Source: Streptomyces hyderabadensis
Lineage (GTDB): Bacteria > Actinomycetota > Actinomycetes > Streptomycetales > Streptomycetaceae
Assembly: GCF_020404845.1 (NCBI RefSeq)
Contig: NZ_JAIOJZ010000007.1
Location: forward strand, 62,001-126,000
DNA length: 64,000 nt
Direction of reading: 5' to 3'
Part shown: one piece after another, positions 1 to 7,305 of the stretch
How positions within the stretch are numbered: the first letter of the stretch is position 1
How the letters are laid out: each line of letters starts with the position of its first letter
Notes under the pieces: model-generated
Told to the model about the DNA's origin: nothing
Databases searched by the model: none
The model's input: only the letters and a program-made list of their open reading frames with translations
Made by a program: the position numbers and the translations under genes

Positions 1-941
1 TCGAGGAAGCGGATGGTGCCGGAGTCGGCGTGCCGCAGGCCGATGAGCGCGTCGACCAGTTCGGTCTGGCCGTTGCCCTCGACACCGGCGATGCCCAGCA
101 CCTCACCGGCGTGGATGGTGAAGGAGATGTCGTCCAGCAGGGCCTTGCCGCCGGGCGCCGCCAGGCGCAGCGTGTCGACGGTGAGGACCGCGCGGTCGGT
201 GACCGTGGACTCGGCGGTCTCGGGGGTGGGCAGCTCGCTGCCGACCATCAGCTCGGCGAGCTGGCGGGGCGTGGTCTCGGCGGGGACGGCGGTGCCGACC
301 GTGGTGCCGCGGCGGATGACGGTGATCTCGTCGGCGACCGAGAGGACCTCGCCCAGCTTGTGGGAGATGAAGATGACCGACAGGCCCTCGGCCTTCAGCT
401 CGCGCAGGTTGTCGAAGAGGGCGTCCACCTCCTGCGGCACCAGGACGGCCGTGGGCTCGTCCAGGATCAGCGTGCGGGCGCCGCGGTAGAGGACCTTGAG
501 GATCTCCACGCGCTGGCGGGCGGCGACGCCCAGCTCCTCGACGAGGACGTCGGGGCGCACGCCCAGACCGTACCGCTCGGAGATCTCCTTGATCTTCCGG
601 CGGGCCCTGGCGCCGATGCCGTGCAGCTTCTCGCTGCCGAGGACCACGTTCTCCAGGACCGTGAGGTTGTCGGCGAGCATGAAGTGCTGGTGGACCATGC
701 CGATGCCGCGCACGATGGCGTCGGCGGGCGAGGAGAAGGAGACCTGCTCGCCGTCGACCGCGATGGTGCCCTCGTCCGGCTTCTGCATGCCGTAGAGGAT
801 CTTCATCAGCGTCGACTTGCCGGCGCCGTTCTCACCGACGAGGGCGTGGACGGTGCCCTTGCGGACGGTGAGGTGGATGTCGTGGTTGGCCACGACACCG
901 GGGAAACGCTTGGTGATCCCGGCGAGTTCGACGGCGGTCAC
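1..941 (-). CDS. ABC importer ATPase, nucleoside/BMP type (3' part beyond window)
   Basis: Energises uptake of a nucleoside or simple sugar at the cytoplasmic membrane, working with the BMP lipoproteins encoded just upstream; the permeases should lie beyond the left edge. About 313 residues are visible. The first nucleotide-binding domain has Walker A VGENGAGKST near residue 36, a degenerate signature ELGVAARQRVEI, Walker B LILDEPT and an ISHKL switch. A second domain begins near residue 230, so the whole protein should be a double-NBD of about 500 residues like RbsA/MglA/YufO. GTG at 941 is the first conventional in-frame start, but the best Shine-Dalgarno (AGGAGAG at 996-1002) sits 6 nt before an in-frame ATC at 989. 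That would add an N-terminus resembling homologues as I recall them. The family is clear; the substrate is inferred from the BMP neighbours. Confidence 0.9.
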   Translation of the reverse strand, partial: MTAVELAGITKRFPGVVANHDIHLTVRKGTVHALVGENGAGKSTLMKILYGMQKPDEGTIAVDGEQVSFSSPADAIVRGIGMVHQHFMLADNLTVLENVVLGSEKLHGIGARARRKIKEISERYGLGVRPDVLVEELGVAARQRVEILKVLYRGARTLILDEPTAVLVPQEVDALFDNLRELKAEGLSVIFISHKLGEVLSVADEITVIRRGTTVGTAVPAETTPRQLAELMVGSELPTPETAESTVTDRAVLTVDTLRLAAPGGKALLDDISFTIHAGEVLGIAGVEGNGQTELVDALIGLRHADSGTIRFL

Positions 942-1017
942 CGGTTCGTTGACCGCCGCTTTCGCCGGAGGGCTGCTGGACGCGTCGATGGCGCACTCTC
1001 CTGGGGACGGGGGCCGT

Positions 1018-1029
1018 CTACGCGCGTAG
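1018..1029. promoter_or_regulatory. palindromic CTACGCGCGTAG element before the ATPase gene
   Basis: A perfect 12-bp palindrome 28 bp upstream of the possible ATC start at 989. Its ACGCGCGTAG core recurs upstream of both BMP lipoprotein genes (2292-2305 and 3598-3611), so the three genes probably share one regulator. The regulator is not in the window and no footprint is known to me. Confidence 0.5.
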
Positions 1030-1072
1030 CGCCCCTACGGCATCTAAAAGCGGCGGCGGCACATCGACGCGA

Positions 1073-1117
1073 CGGGGTACGGGGAGGGCGACTTCGAGGA
1101 CGCTCCCCCGTACCCCG
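1073..1117 (-). terminator. hairpin terminator after the first BMP lipoprotein gene
   Basis: Arms cggggtacgggg (1073-1084) and ccccgtaccccg (1106-1117) form a perfect 12-bp stem with a 21-nt loop, 63 nt past the stop of the BMP gene at 1180. There is no U-run, which is usual for Streptomyces. It separates the BMP gene from the ATPase gene, which therefore likely needs its own promoter. Confidence 0.65.
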
Positions 1118-1179
1118 CCGCGCGGCGCGACCGGCGCGGTTACACGCTGTTCGAGGTGTTGCAGGTGCTACTCAGCCGT

Positions 1180-2226
1180 TCAGCTGCTCTTGACCTTGAT
1201 CTCGCCGCTGATGATCTTCTCCTTGGCCGTGTTGATGGCTGCCTGGAGGTCGGCGTCGTCCGCGAACTTCGGGTTGGAGTCCGAGAGACCGACCTCGCCG
1301 GACTTCAGATCGCCCCGAACGATACCGGTCTCCGGCTTGCCGTCCTCGACCGACTTCGCAAGGTTGTAGACCGCCTTGGCGACGTCCTTGGTGGCCGAGG
1401 TCAGGATGGAGTCCTTGTACTTCGCGAGGGCTTCCTGCTTGTACTGGTCGGAGTCGACACCGATCGCCCACACCTTGTTGGCGGCGGCGGCCTCGATCAC
1501 GCCCTGGCCGGAGAGACCGGCCGCCGCGTACACGACGTCGGCCTTCTTCTCGATCTGGCCCTCGGCGGCGGTCTTGCCCTTGTCGGGGCTGGAGAAGCCG
1601 CCCTCCTCCGCGGTCTGCGTGAGGTACTGCGAGATGACCTTGATCTTCGGGTCGGTGTCCTTGACGCCCTGCTCGTAGCCGGCCTGGAACTTGTGGATCA
1701 GCGGGACGTCCACACCGCCCACGAAGCCGACCGTGTTGGTCTTGGTGCTCTTGGCGGCGGCGACACCGGCGAGGTAGGACGCCTCCTGCTCGTTGAAGAC
1801 CAGGTCCGCGACGTTCTTCGCCTCGATCGTGGCGTCGTCGACGATGCCGAAGGTGGTGTCCGGGTACTTCTCCGCGACGTTCTTCATGGCGGAGGCGTAG
1901 GCGTAGCCGATGCCGACGACCGGGTTGTACCCCTGCTTCGCCAGCGAGGACAGCCGCTGCTCCTTGTCGGCGTCGGTCTCGCCGTCGGTGGGCTCGACGT
2001 CGGCCGTCTCGTAGCCGAACTCCTTCTTGGCCTGCTCCAGACCGGCGTACGCGGCGTCGTTGAAGGACTGGTCGCCCTTGCCGCCGACGTCGTAGGCGAT
2101 GGCGAGCCCCTTGTCGCCCTTGGACTCCGAACCGGAGTCGGTCGAGGTACCACCGCAGGCGGCGAGGGCGAGGGCCAGGGAGGCGGTCGCTGCGCCTGCG
2201 ACCGTGATCCGGGAAATCCGGCGCAT
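1180..2226 (-). CDS. BMP-family substrate-binding lipoprotein 1
   Basis: Extracellular lipid-anchored receptor that hands a purine nucleoside-like ligand to the ABC importer whose ATPase is encoded downstream. It is 348 residues; a signal peptide starts MRRISRITVAG and ends in a lipobox with Cys24 (ALAACGG). The body has the BMP features AYDVGGKGDQSFNDAAY, VGFVGGVDVPLIHKF and the acidic AIGVDSDQY segment. The ATG at 2226 is chosen because it is the only start with both a lipoprotein signal and a spaced GGAG; an upstream in-frame extension has no signal. It is a close paralogue of the next gene, with whole stretches identical. The nucleoside ligand is inferred from the PnrA/BmpA family. Confidence 0.93.
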   Translation of the reverse strand: MRRISRITVAGAATASLALALAACGGTSTDSGSESKGDKGLAIAYDVGGKGDQSFNDAAYAGLEQAKKEFGYETADVEPTDGETDADKEQRLSSLAKQGYNPVVGIGYAYASAMKNVAEKYPDTTFGIVDDATIEAKNVADLVFNEQEASYLAGVAAAKSTKTNTVGFVGGVDVPLIHKFQAGYEQGVKDTDPKIKVISQYLTQTAEEGGFSSPDKGKTAAEGQIEKKADVVYAAAGLSGQGVIEAAAANKVWAIGVDSDQYKQEALAKYKDSILTSATKDVAKAVYNLAKSVEDGKPETGIVRGDLKSGEVGLSDSNPKFADDADLQAAINTAKEKIISGEIKVKSS

Positions 2227-2291
2227 GTCTGGTGCTCCTGTCGTACAAGCGCCGGGGACGGTTCGGCTGCGGCGCTGGCTTTCGCCGCAGA

Positions 2292-2305
2292 TTAACGCGC
2301 GTAGA
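2292..2305. promoter_or_regulatory. conserved TTAACGCGCGTAGA element before BMP gene 1
   Basis: The 14-mer TTAACGCGCGTAGA lies 66 bp upstream of the BMP1 ATG and is identical to the one 54 bp upstream of BMP2. Read on the minus strand, identity extends in blocks to TCTACGCGCGTTAAT-N-TGCG-N-CGAA. The core ACGCGCGT is palindromic, as in LacI-type operators. It could instead be part of the promoter (GTTAAT as -10), but no matching -35 is seen. Confidence 0.55.
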
Positions 2306-2440
2306 CCTGCCTGAAAACCCCTTCTGTCCACCTTGTTATCCGCCCGTGAGCAAGGGGACGCGAATGGGGGTACGGGGCTTGCCGGACGCGAACGGGGGGT
2401 GGCGGAGGGTGACGCCCGGCGGCGGGGGCCGCGGCGTGCG

Positions 2441-2475
2441 GAAGCGGACGGGCACCCGGGGTGCCCGTCCGCTTC
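2441..2475 (-). terminator. strong hairpin terminator after BMP gene 2
   Basis: A perfect 16-bp inverted repeat (gaagcggacgggcacc at 2441-2456 and its complement at 2460-2475) with a 3-nt loop, 25 nt past the stop of the BMP2 gene. It separates the two paralogous BMP transcription units. Confidence 0.85.
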
Positions 2476-2500
2476 GCGGGGGTGTGTGCCGTACCGGCGG

Positions 2501-3544
2501 CTACTCCGTGGCGACCTTGATGGAGCCGTCGACGATGCCCGCCTTGGCCTTCTCCACGGCCTCCGTCGCGCCGGGGACCTCGGCGAACTTCGGGTTGCTG
2601 TCGGACAGGCCCACGCCGTCCGACTTCAGGTCGAAGGTGTGGGTGCCGGTCAGCGGCTTGCCGTCCTCGACGGACTTGGCCAGGGCGAAGACCGCGCCGT
2701 CGATGTCCTTGAGGGCGGAGGTGAGGATGGAGTCCTTGTAGGCCGCGAGGGCCTCCTGCTGGTACTGGTCGGAGTCGACGCCGATCGCCCAGATCTTCGC
2801 CTTCGCCGCGGCCTCGATCACGCCCTGCCCGGAGAGACCGGCCGCCGCGTAGACCACGTCGGCCTTCTTCTCGATCTGCCCCTCGGCGGCGGCCTTGCCC
2901 TTGTCGGGGCTGGAGAAGCCGCCCTCCTCCGCGGTCTGCGTCAGGTACTGCGAGACGACCTTGATCTTCGGGTCGGTGTCCTTGACGCCCTGCTCGTAGC
3001 CCGCCTGGAACTTGTGGATCAGCGGCACGTCCACACCGCCCACGAAGCCGACGGTCTTGGACTTGGTGGCCTTGGCCGCGACGACACCGGCCAGGTAGGA
3101 GGCCTCGTTCTCGGCGAAGACGAGGGAGGCGACGTTCTTGCCCTCGACCACGGAGTCCACGATGCCGAAGGTGGTGTCCGGGTACTTGGCGGCGACGGCC
3201 TTCATCGCCGGGCCGTAGGCGAAGCCGACGCCGATCACCGGGTTGTAGCCCTGCTTGGCCAGGGAGGTCAGGCGCTGTTCCTTGTCGGCGTCGGTCTCGC
3301 CGTCGGTGGGCTCGATGTCGGCGGTCTGGTAGCCGAACTCCTTCTTGGCCTGCTCCAGACCGGCGTACGCGGCGTCGTTGAAGGACTGGTCGCCCTTGCC
3401 GCCGACGTCGTAGGCGATGGCGAGGCCCTTGTCGTCACCGCCGTCGTCGCCGCTCTCGCCGCTGGTGCCGCCGCAGGCCGTGGCCGCGAGCGCGAGCGAC
3501 GCGACCCCCACCGCGACGCGGGTCAGTCTCGATATCCGACGCAT
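2501..3544 (-). CDS. BMP-family substrate-binding lipoprotein 2
   Basis: Second lipid-anchored nucleoside-type receptor, 347 residues, signal MRRISRLTRVA and lipobox Cys24 (ATACGG). It shares nearly all ligand-region motifs with the downstream paralogue (DVGGKGDQSFNDAAYAGLEQ, GVDVPLIHKFQAGYEQGVKD) but differs at the N-terminus and in the last 60 residues. ATG at 3544 is preceded by GGGGAAC at normal spacing. It has its own terminator (2441-2475) and its own copy of the TTAACGCGCGTAGA element. Tandem duplication is the simplest origin; the two receptors may feed one permease with different ligands, which is inference. Confidence 0.93.
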   Translation of the reverse strand: MRRISRLTRVAVGVASLALAATACGGTSGESGDDGGDDKGLAIAYDVGGKGDQSFNDAAYAGLEQAKKEFGYQTADIEPTDGETDADKEQRLTSLAKQGYNPVIGVGFAYGPAMKAVAAKYPDTTFGIVDSVVEGKNVASLVFAENEASYLAGVVAAKATKSKTVGFVGGVDVPLIHKFQAGYEQGVKDTDPKIKVVSQYLTQTAEEGGFSSPDKGKAAAEGQIEKKADVVYAAAGLSGQGVIEAAAKAKIWAIGVDSDQYQQEALAAYKDSILTSALKDIDGAVFALAKSVEDGKPLTGTHTFDLKSDGVGLSDSNPKFAEVPGATEAVEKAKAGIVDGSIKVATE

Positions 3545-3597
3545 CTGAAGTTCCCCATTCTCCAAAGCCCCGCAGCGGGCGCTCGGTTCGGCGCACA

Positions 3598-3611
3598 TTA
3601 ACGCGCGTAGA
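3598..3611. promoter_or_regulatory. conserved TTAACGCGCGTAGA element before BMP gene 2
   Basis: Exact second copy of the 14-mer described at 2292-2305, 54 bp upstream of the BMP2 ATG. The surrounding bases outside the element differ between the copies, which argues for selection on the element rather than leftover duplication. Confidence 0.55.
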
Positions 3612-3740
3612 AACTCCTGGGAACGGGGTTGCGCGGCGCCGTTATCCATTCGTGCCGCTGGCCGGTTACCGCCTTGTGAACGACCGTTTCGAAGGGGGAC
3701 GTACCCGTGCATCGCCCCCCTGGGCCAGCTGCCGCGGCGC

Positions 3741-4979
3741 CTACTGCACCGCGTCGATCAGCGCCGCCGCGGTGAACATCTCCACGCCGACCGTGATGGC
3801 GTGCTCGTCCACGTCGAAGTCGCCCTGGTGGAGGTCGCGGACCGTGCGCTCGCCGGGCGGGCGGACGCCGAGGCGGGCCATGGCGCCGGGCACGTGCTCC
3901 AGGTACCAGGAGAAGTCCTCGCCGCCCAGGCTCTGCTCGGTGCCCTCGACGGCGTCGGTGCCGCGCCGGGCGACCATGGCGGCCTGGAGCAGTTCGGTGC
4001 TGGTGACCTCGTTGACGACCGGGGGCACCCCGCGGACGTAGGTGATCTCGGACTTGGCCCGGTACAGGTCGGCGATCTCGTCGATGGCGCCCATCACCAG
4101 GTCGGGCGCCTGCCGCCAGGCGTCCAGGTCGAGGCAGCGCACCGTCCCGGCGAGTTCGGCGTGCTGCGGGATGACGTTCGGGGCGTGGCCGGACTCGATC
4201 CGCCCCCAGGTCAGGGCGAGCCCGCTGCGGCTGTCCACGCGCCGGGCGACGAGCGGCGGCACGTCGGTGGCCACCCGGGCGGCGGCGGTGACCAGGTCGG
4301 TGGTGAGGTGCGGGCGGGCGGTGTGGCCGCCGGGGCCGTTCAGGGCGATCTCCAGGCGGTCGCAGGCGGAGGTGATGGGGCCGACCCGCAGCCCGATCTT
4401 CCCGGCGTCCACCCTCGGGTCGCAGTGCACGGCCAGGATGCGGCGCACCCCGTCGAGCGCGCCGCCCTCGATGGCGTCCGCGGCGCCGCCGGGCAGCACC
4501 TCCTCGGCGGGCTGGAAGACCAGCCGCACGGGCCGGGGCAGCAGTCCCTGCTCGTGCAGGGCGGCGAGGACGAGCCCGGTGCCGAGGACGACGGTGGTGT
4601 GCACGTCGTGCCCGCAGGCGTGGGCACGGTCGGGCACCTGGGAGCGGTAGGCGCACTCGCTCTTGGTGTCGGGGATGGGCAGGGCGTCGATGTCGGCCCG
4701 CAGGGCGAGCATGCGGGGCCCGCCGGACCACTGTCCGGAGTCGGTGCCGGTGCCGATGTCGCAGACGAGTCCGGTGCCGATGGGCAGGACGCGCGGCTTG
4801 AGGCCGGCCCGCTCCAGCCGTTCCTTGATCGCGGCGGTGGTGCGGAACTCCTGGTTGCCCAGCTCGGGGTGCATGTGGAGGTCGCGGCGGAAGGCCACCA
4901 GCTCCGCGCGCAGCGCGTCCGGCAAGGTGCCGGGCAGCGCGGATTCACCGGGAGTGTCGGCCTCGGACTCTGGGGACAT
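3741..4979 (-). CDS. M20-family amidohydrolase
   Basis: Probable cytoplasmic metal-dependent amidohydrolase of the M20D type (N-acyl amino acid or related amide hydrolysis), 412 residues. It shows the family features RRDLHMHPELGNQEF near the N-terminus, the metal-site motif HACGHDVHTTVVLG, FQPAEEVLPGGA with the catalytic Glu, and GGEDFSWYL near the C-terminus. ATG 4979 is preferred because GGGTGA lies 8 nt upstream; an alternative GTG at 4991 would add four residues. It is on the same strand as the BMP genes but 196 bp away, with a separate element between, so co-transcription is uncertain. The substrate cannot be read from sequence. Confidence 0.9.
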   Translation of the reverse strand: MSPESEADTPGESALPGTLPDALRAELVAFRRDLHMHPELGNQEFRTTAAIKERLERAGLKPRVLPIGTGLVCDIGTGTDSGQWSGGPRMLALRADIDALPIPDTKSECAYRSQVPDRAHACGHDVHTTVVLGTGLVLAALHEQGLLPRPVRLVFQPAEEVLPGGAADAIEGGALDGVRRILAVHCDPRVDAGKIGLRVGPITSACDRLEIALNGPGGHTARPHLTTDLVTAAARVATDVPPLVARRVDSRSGLALTWGRIESGHAPNVIPQHAELAGTVRCLDLDAWRQAPDLVMGAIDEIADLYRAKSEITYVRGVPPVVNEVTSTELLQAAMVARRGTDAVEGTEQSLGGEDFSWYLEHVPGAMARLGVRPPGERTVRDLHQGDFDVDEHAITVGVEMFTAAALIDAVQ

Positions 4980-5242
4980 CAACACGTTCACCCTCTGAAG
5001 GGTAGGACGCCGGGGTAGTCAACTGCCCCTCGATCAACAAAATTTCAGCCCGTTAGGGGAAGAAAGTTGGCCGCTCGGCGCATGGCTCTCAACGGGGGTG
5101 GGTACGCTCACCCGTTTCCGGCCTCGGCACCCGGCTCCGTCCTTCCTGTTTACTTGCTCCCCTCACGCATACCACGCCACGGCGGAGCCACGCCGGAACC
5201 GTCCGTATGCCGAGCCTGCCGGCCGCCCTGCCCCGCGCCCGG

Positions 5243-6310
5243 CTACCCCGTGCCCGCCACCGCCGACAGCCGGTGCACGTCCCGCGCGGAGCCGGTGACG
5301 CCGCTCAGGAAACCGCGGGCCCGCGGTGAGGCCGACTCGGTGAGCCAGGCGGGGTCGATGTCGCAGACGGCGACGCGGACCTCGGTGCCGGCCAGGGCCA
5401 GCGGGAGGGTGTGGACGACGGTGGACGGGAAGCTGAGGATGGTGCGGCCGATCGGGCCGCGGCGGGCGATCAGCTCCAGGGGGAGGTCGGGGCGGACGAT
5501 CTGCAGGCCGGTCTCCACGGCCAGCCGGTGCAGCTTCTCGGCGCTCTCGCGGCGGTGGGCGAAGTAGCGGGCGGCCCCGTGGGTCTTCGCCAGGGCGCGT
5601 ACGGCGGCCACGTAGCGGTCGGCATCGACGACACCGGTCTCCACCAGGGAGGTGCCGACCATGTCGGCGCCCTTGGTGATGCGGGGCGGGCCGAAGCGGT
5701 CCCTGGTCCAGGCGAAGTCGTTGGCGGTGACGGTGACGCCGTCGGGGGTGTCCTCGATCGGCATGGAGGAGAAGACGGAGACCTGGCGGTTCCCGGACGG
5801 GGTGAGGCGGCGCCGCGCGGACCCGGAGACCGGGGCGAAGAGCAGGTCGCGCGGCCCGGGGCGGCTGCCCTTGCGGTGCCAGCGCACCAGGCGTTCGCCG
5901 TGCGCCAGCTGGGTGACGAACTCCATCGTGGCGGTGCCGTCGTCCACGACGACCAGGTCGTGGGCGCGGGTGATGGTCAGGAGCAGCTGTACGTAGCGGG
6001 AGAACGGGTCGCCCATGACCACCCGGTCCGCCTGGCGCAGCGCGGTGGTCAGGCCGCCGACCGTGCGGAAGGGGGCGGTGGCGCCGCCGCGCGCCTCCTC
6101 CCAGCGGATGTCGTGGCCCTCCTTGCGGGCCAGTTCCGCCATCCGGCGCAGCTGGCCGCGGGTCATCGGGTCGACGGGCGAGAGGACCACGAGGGTGAGC
6201 TCCGCGCCGGGGGCGCGGGTGTGCGCCCACTCCAGCACGTTCAGCAGTTGTACCGGGCTCTCGACGAAGGCGAGAGTGCGGGGGCCGGCGTTCCCGGCGC
6301 GGGGGCTCAT
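5243..6310 (-). CDS. polysialyltransferase/GT52-like glycosyltransferase
   Basis: Likely transfers a CMP-activated nonulosonic acid to a surface polymer. At 355 residues it starts with a strand-loop typical of the group (TLAFVESPVQLLNVLEWAH). It shows a VVVDDGTATMEF motif matching the catalytic D/E-D/E-G of bacterial polysialyltransferases, YFAHRRES in the place of the HP motif, and FPSTVVHTLP matching the SS/ST motif. It is the last gene of a minus-strand operon with the NeuB-type synthase (43-nt gap), the NeuA-HAD fusion and the 8613-9947 gene. GT52 and PF07388 families overlap in these motifs, so the exact CAZy family is open. Confidence 0.8.
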   Translation of the reverse strand: MSPRAGNAGPRTLAFVESPVQLLNVLEWAHTRAPGAELTLVVLSPVDPMTRGQLRRMAELARKEGHDIRWEEARGGATAPFRTVGGLTTALRQADRVVMGDPFSRYVQLLLTITRAHDLVVVDDGTATMEFVTQLAHGERLVRWHRKGSRPGPRDLLFAPVSGSARRRLTPSGNRQVSVFSSMPIEDTPDGVTVTANDFAWTRDRFGPPRITKGADMVGTSLVETGVVDADRYVAAVRALAKTHGAARYFAHRRESAEKLHRLAVETGLQIVRPDLPLELIARRGPIGRTILSFPSTVVHTLPLALAGTEVRVAVCDIDPAWLTESASPRARGFLSGVTGSARDVHRLSAVAGTG

Positions 6311-6353
6311 CGGTGTGGGACCGTCCCGTGGTGAGTGACTCGGTGGCCGGTGG

Positions 6354-7292
6354 TCAGACGGTGACGGGCTCGCCCGCGGCGGCGGCGATCTCCGCCTCGG
6401 CGACGACGCCGGTGACGCGGCGCAGCTTCTTCATCGGGCCCAGCTCGGACTCGTAGACCTTCTTGACGCCGTCGCCGAGGGAGGCCTCGATGGTGCGGAT
6501 GTCGCGCACCAGGCGGGCCAGGCCCTGCGGCTCGACGGAGGCGGCCTGGTCGGAGCCCCACATGGCGCGGTCGAGGGTGATGTGGCGCTCGACGAAGGTG
6601 GCGCCGAGGGCGACGGCGGCCAGCGTGGTCTGCAGGCCGGTCTCGTGGCCGGAGTAGCCGATCGGGACGTTCGGGAACTCCTGCTGGAGGGTGTTGATGA
6701 CGCGGAGGTTCAGCTCCTCGGCCTGCGCCGGGTAGGTGGAGGTGGCGTGGCACATGAGGATGTTGTCGCTGCCCAGGACCTCGACCGCGTGGCGGATCTG
6801 CTTCGGGGTGGACATGCCGGTGGACAGGATGACCGTCCGGCCGGTGGCGCGCAGGGCGCGCAGCAGCTCGTCGTCGGTGAGCGAGGCGGAGGCGACCTTG
6901 TGGGCGGGGACGTCGAACTTCTCCAGGAAGGCGACGGCCTCGGTGTCCCACGGGGAGGCGAACCAGTCGATGTTCTTGGTCTTGCAGTACTCGTCGATCT
7001 GGCGGTACTCGTCCTCGCCGAACTCCACGCGGTGGCGGTAGTCGATGTACGTCATCCGGCCCCAGGGGGTGTCCCGTTCGATGTCCCACTGGTCGCGCGG
7101 GGTGCAGATCTCCGGGGTGCGCTTCTGGAACTTGACGGCGTCGCAGCCGGCCTCGGCGGCAGCGTCGATCAGCTTGAAGGCGTTGTCCAGCTCGCCGTTG
7201 TGGTTGATGCCGATCTCGCCGGTGATGTAGACGGGGCGGCCGGGACCGGCCTCGCGGGTGCCGAAGGTGCGGATGCGGGAGTTGGTGCTCAT
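6354..7292 (-). CDS. NeuB-family nonulosonic acid synthase lacking the SAF domain
   Basis: Condenses phosphoenolpyruvate with a mannose-type sugar to make a nine-carbon acid (Neu5Ac, Kdn or Kdn-9-P). The TIM-barrel is complete: YITGEIGINHNGELDNAFKL, DAVKFQKR, SPWDTEAVAFLE, KVASASLTDDELL, ILSTGMST, HATSTYPAQ, IGYSGHETG and the ERHITLDRAMWGSDQAAS segment with the metal/PEP residues. The protein stops at 312 residues, just after the barrel; typical NeuB proteins have about 345 with a C-terminal antifreeze-like SAF domain, which is absent in all frames here. ATG 7292 has AAGGAA 9 nt upstream. Together with the fused phosphatase in the next gene it may act on a 9-phosphate. Confidence 0.93.
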   Translation of the reverse strand: MSTNSRIRTFGTREAGPGRPVYITGEIGINHNGELDNAFKLIDAAAEAGCDAVKFQKRTPEICTPRDQWDIERDTPWGRMTYIDYRHRVEFGEDEYRQIDEYCKTKNIDWFASPWDTEAVAFLEKFDVPAHKVASASLTDDELLRALRATGRTVILSTGMSTPKQIRHAVEVLGSDNILMCHATSTYPAQAEELNLRVINTLQQEFPNVPIGYSGHETGLQTTLAAVALGATFVERHITLDRAMWGSDQAASVEPQGLARLVRDIRTIEASLGDGVKKVYESELGPMKKLRRVTGVVAEAEIAAAAGEPVTV

Positions 7293-7305
7293 GGCAGGGG
7301 GTTCC

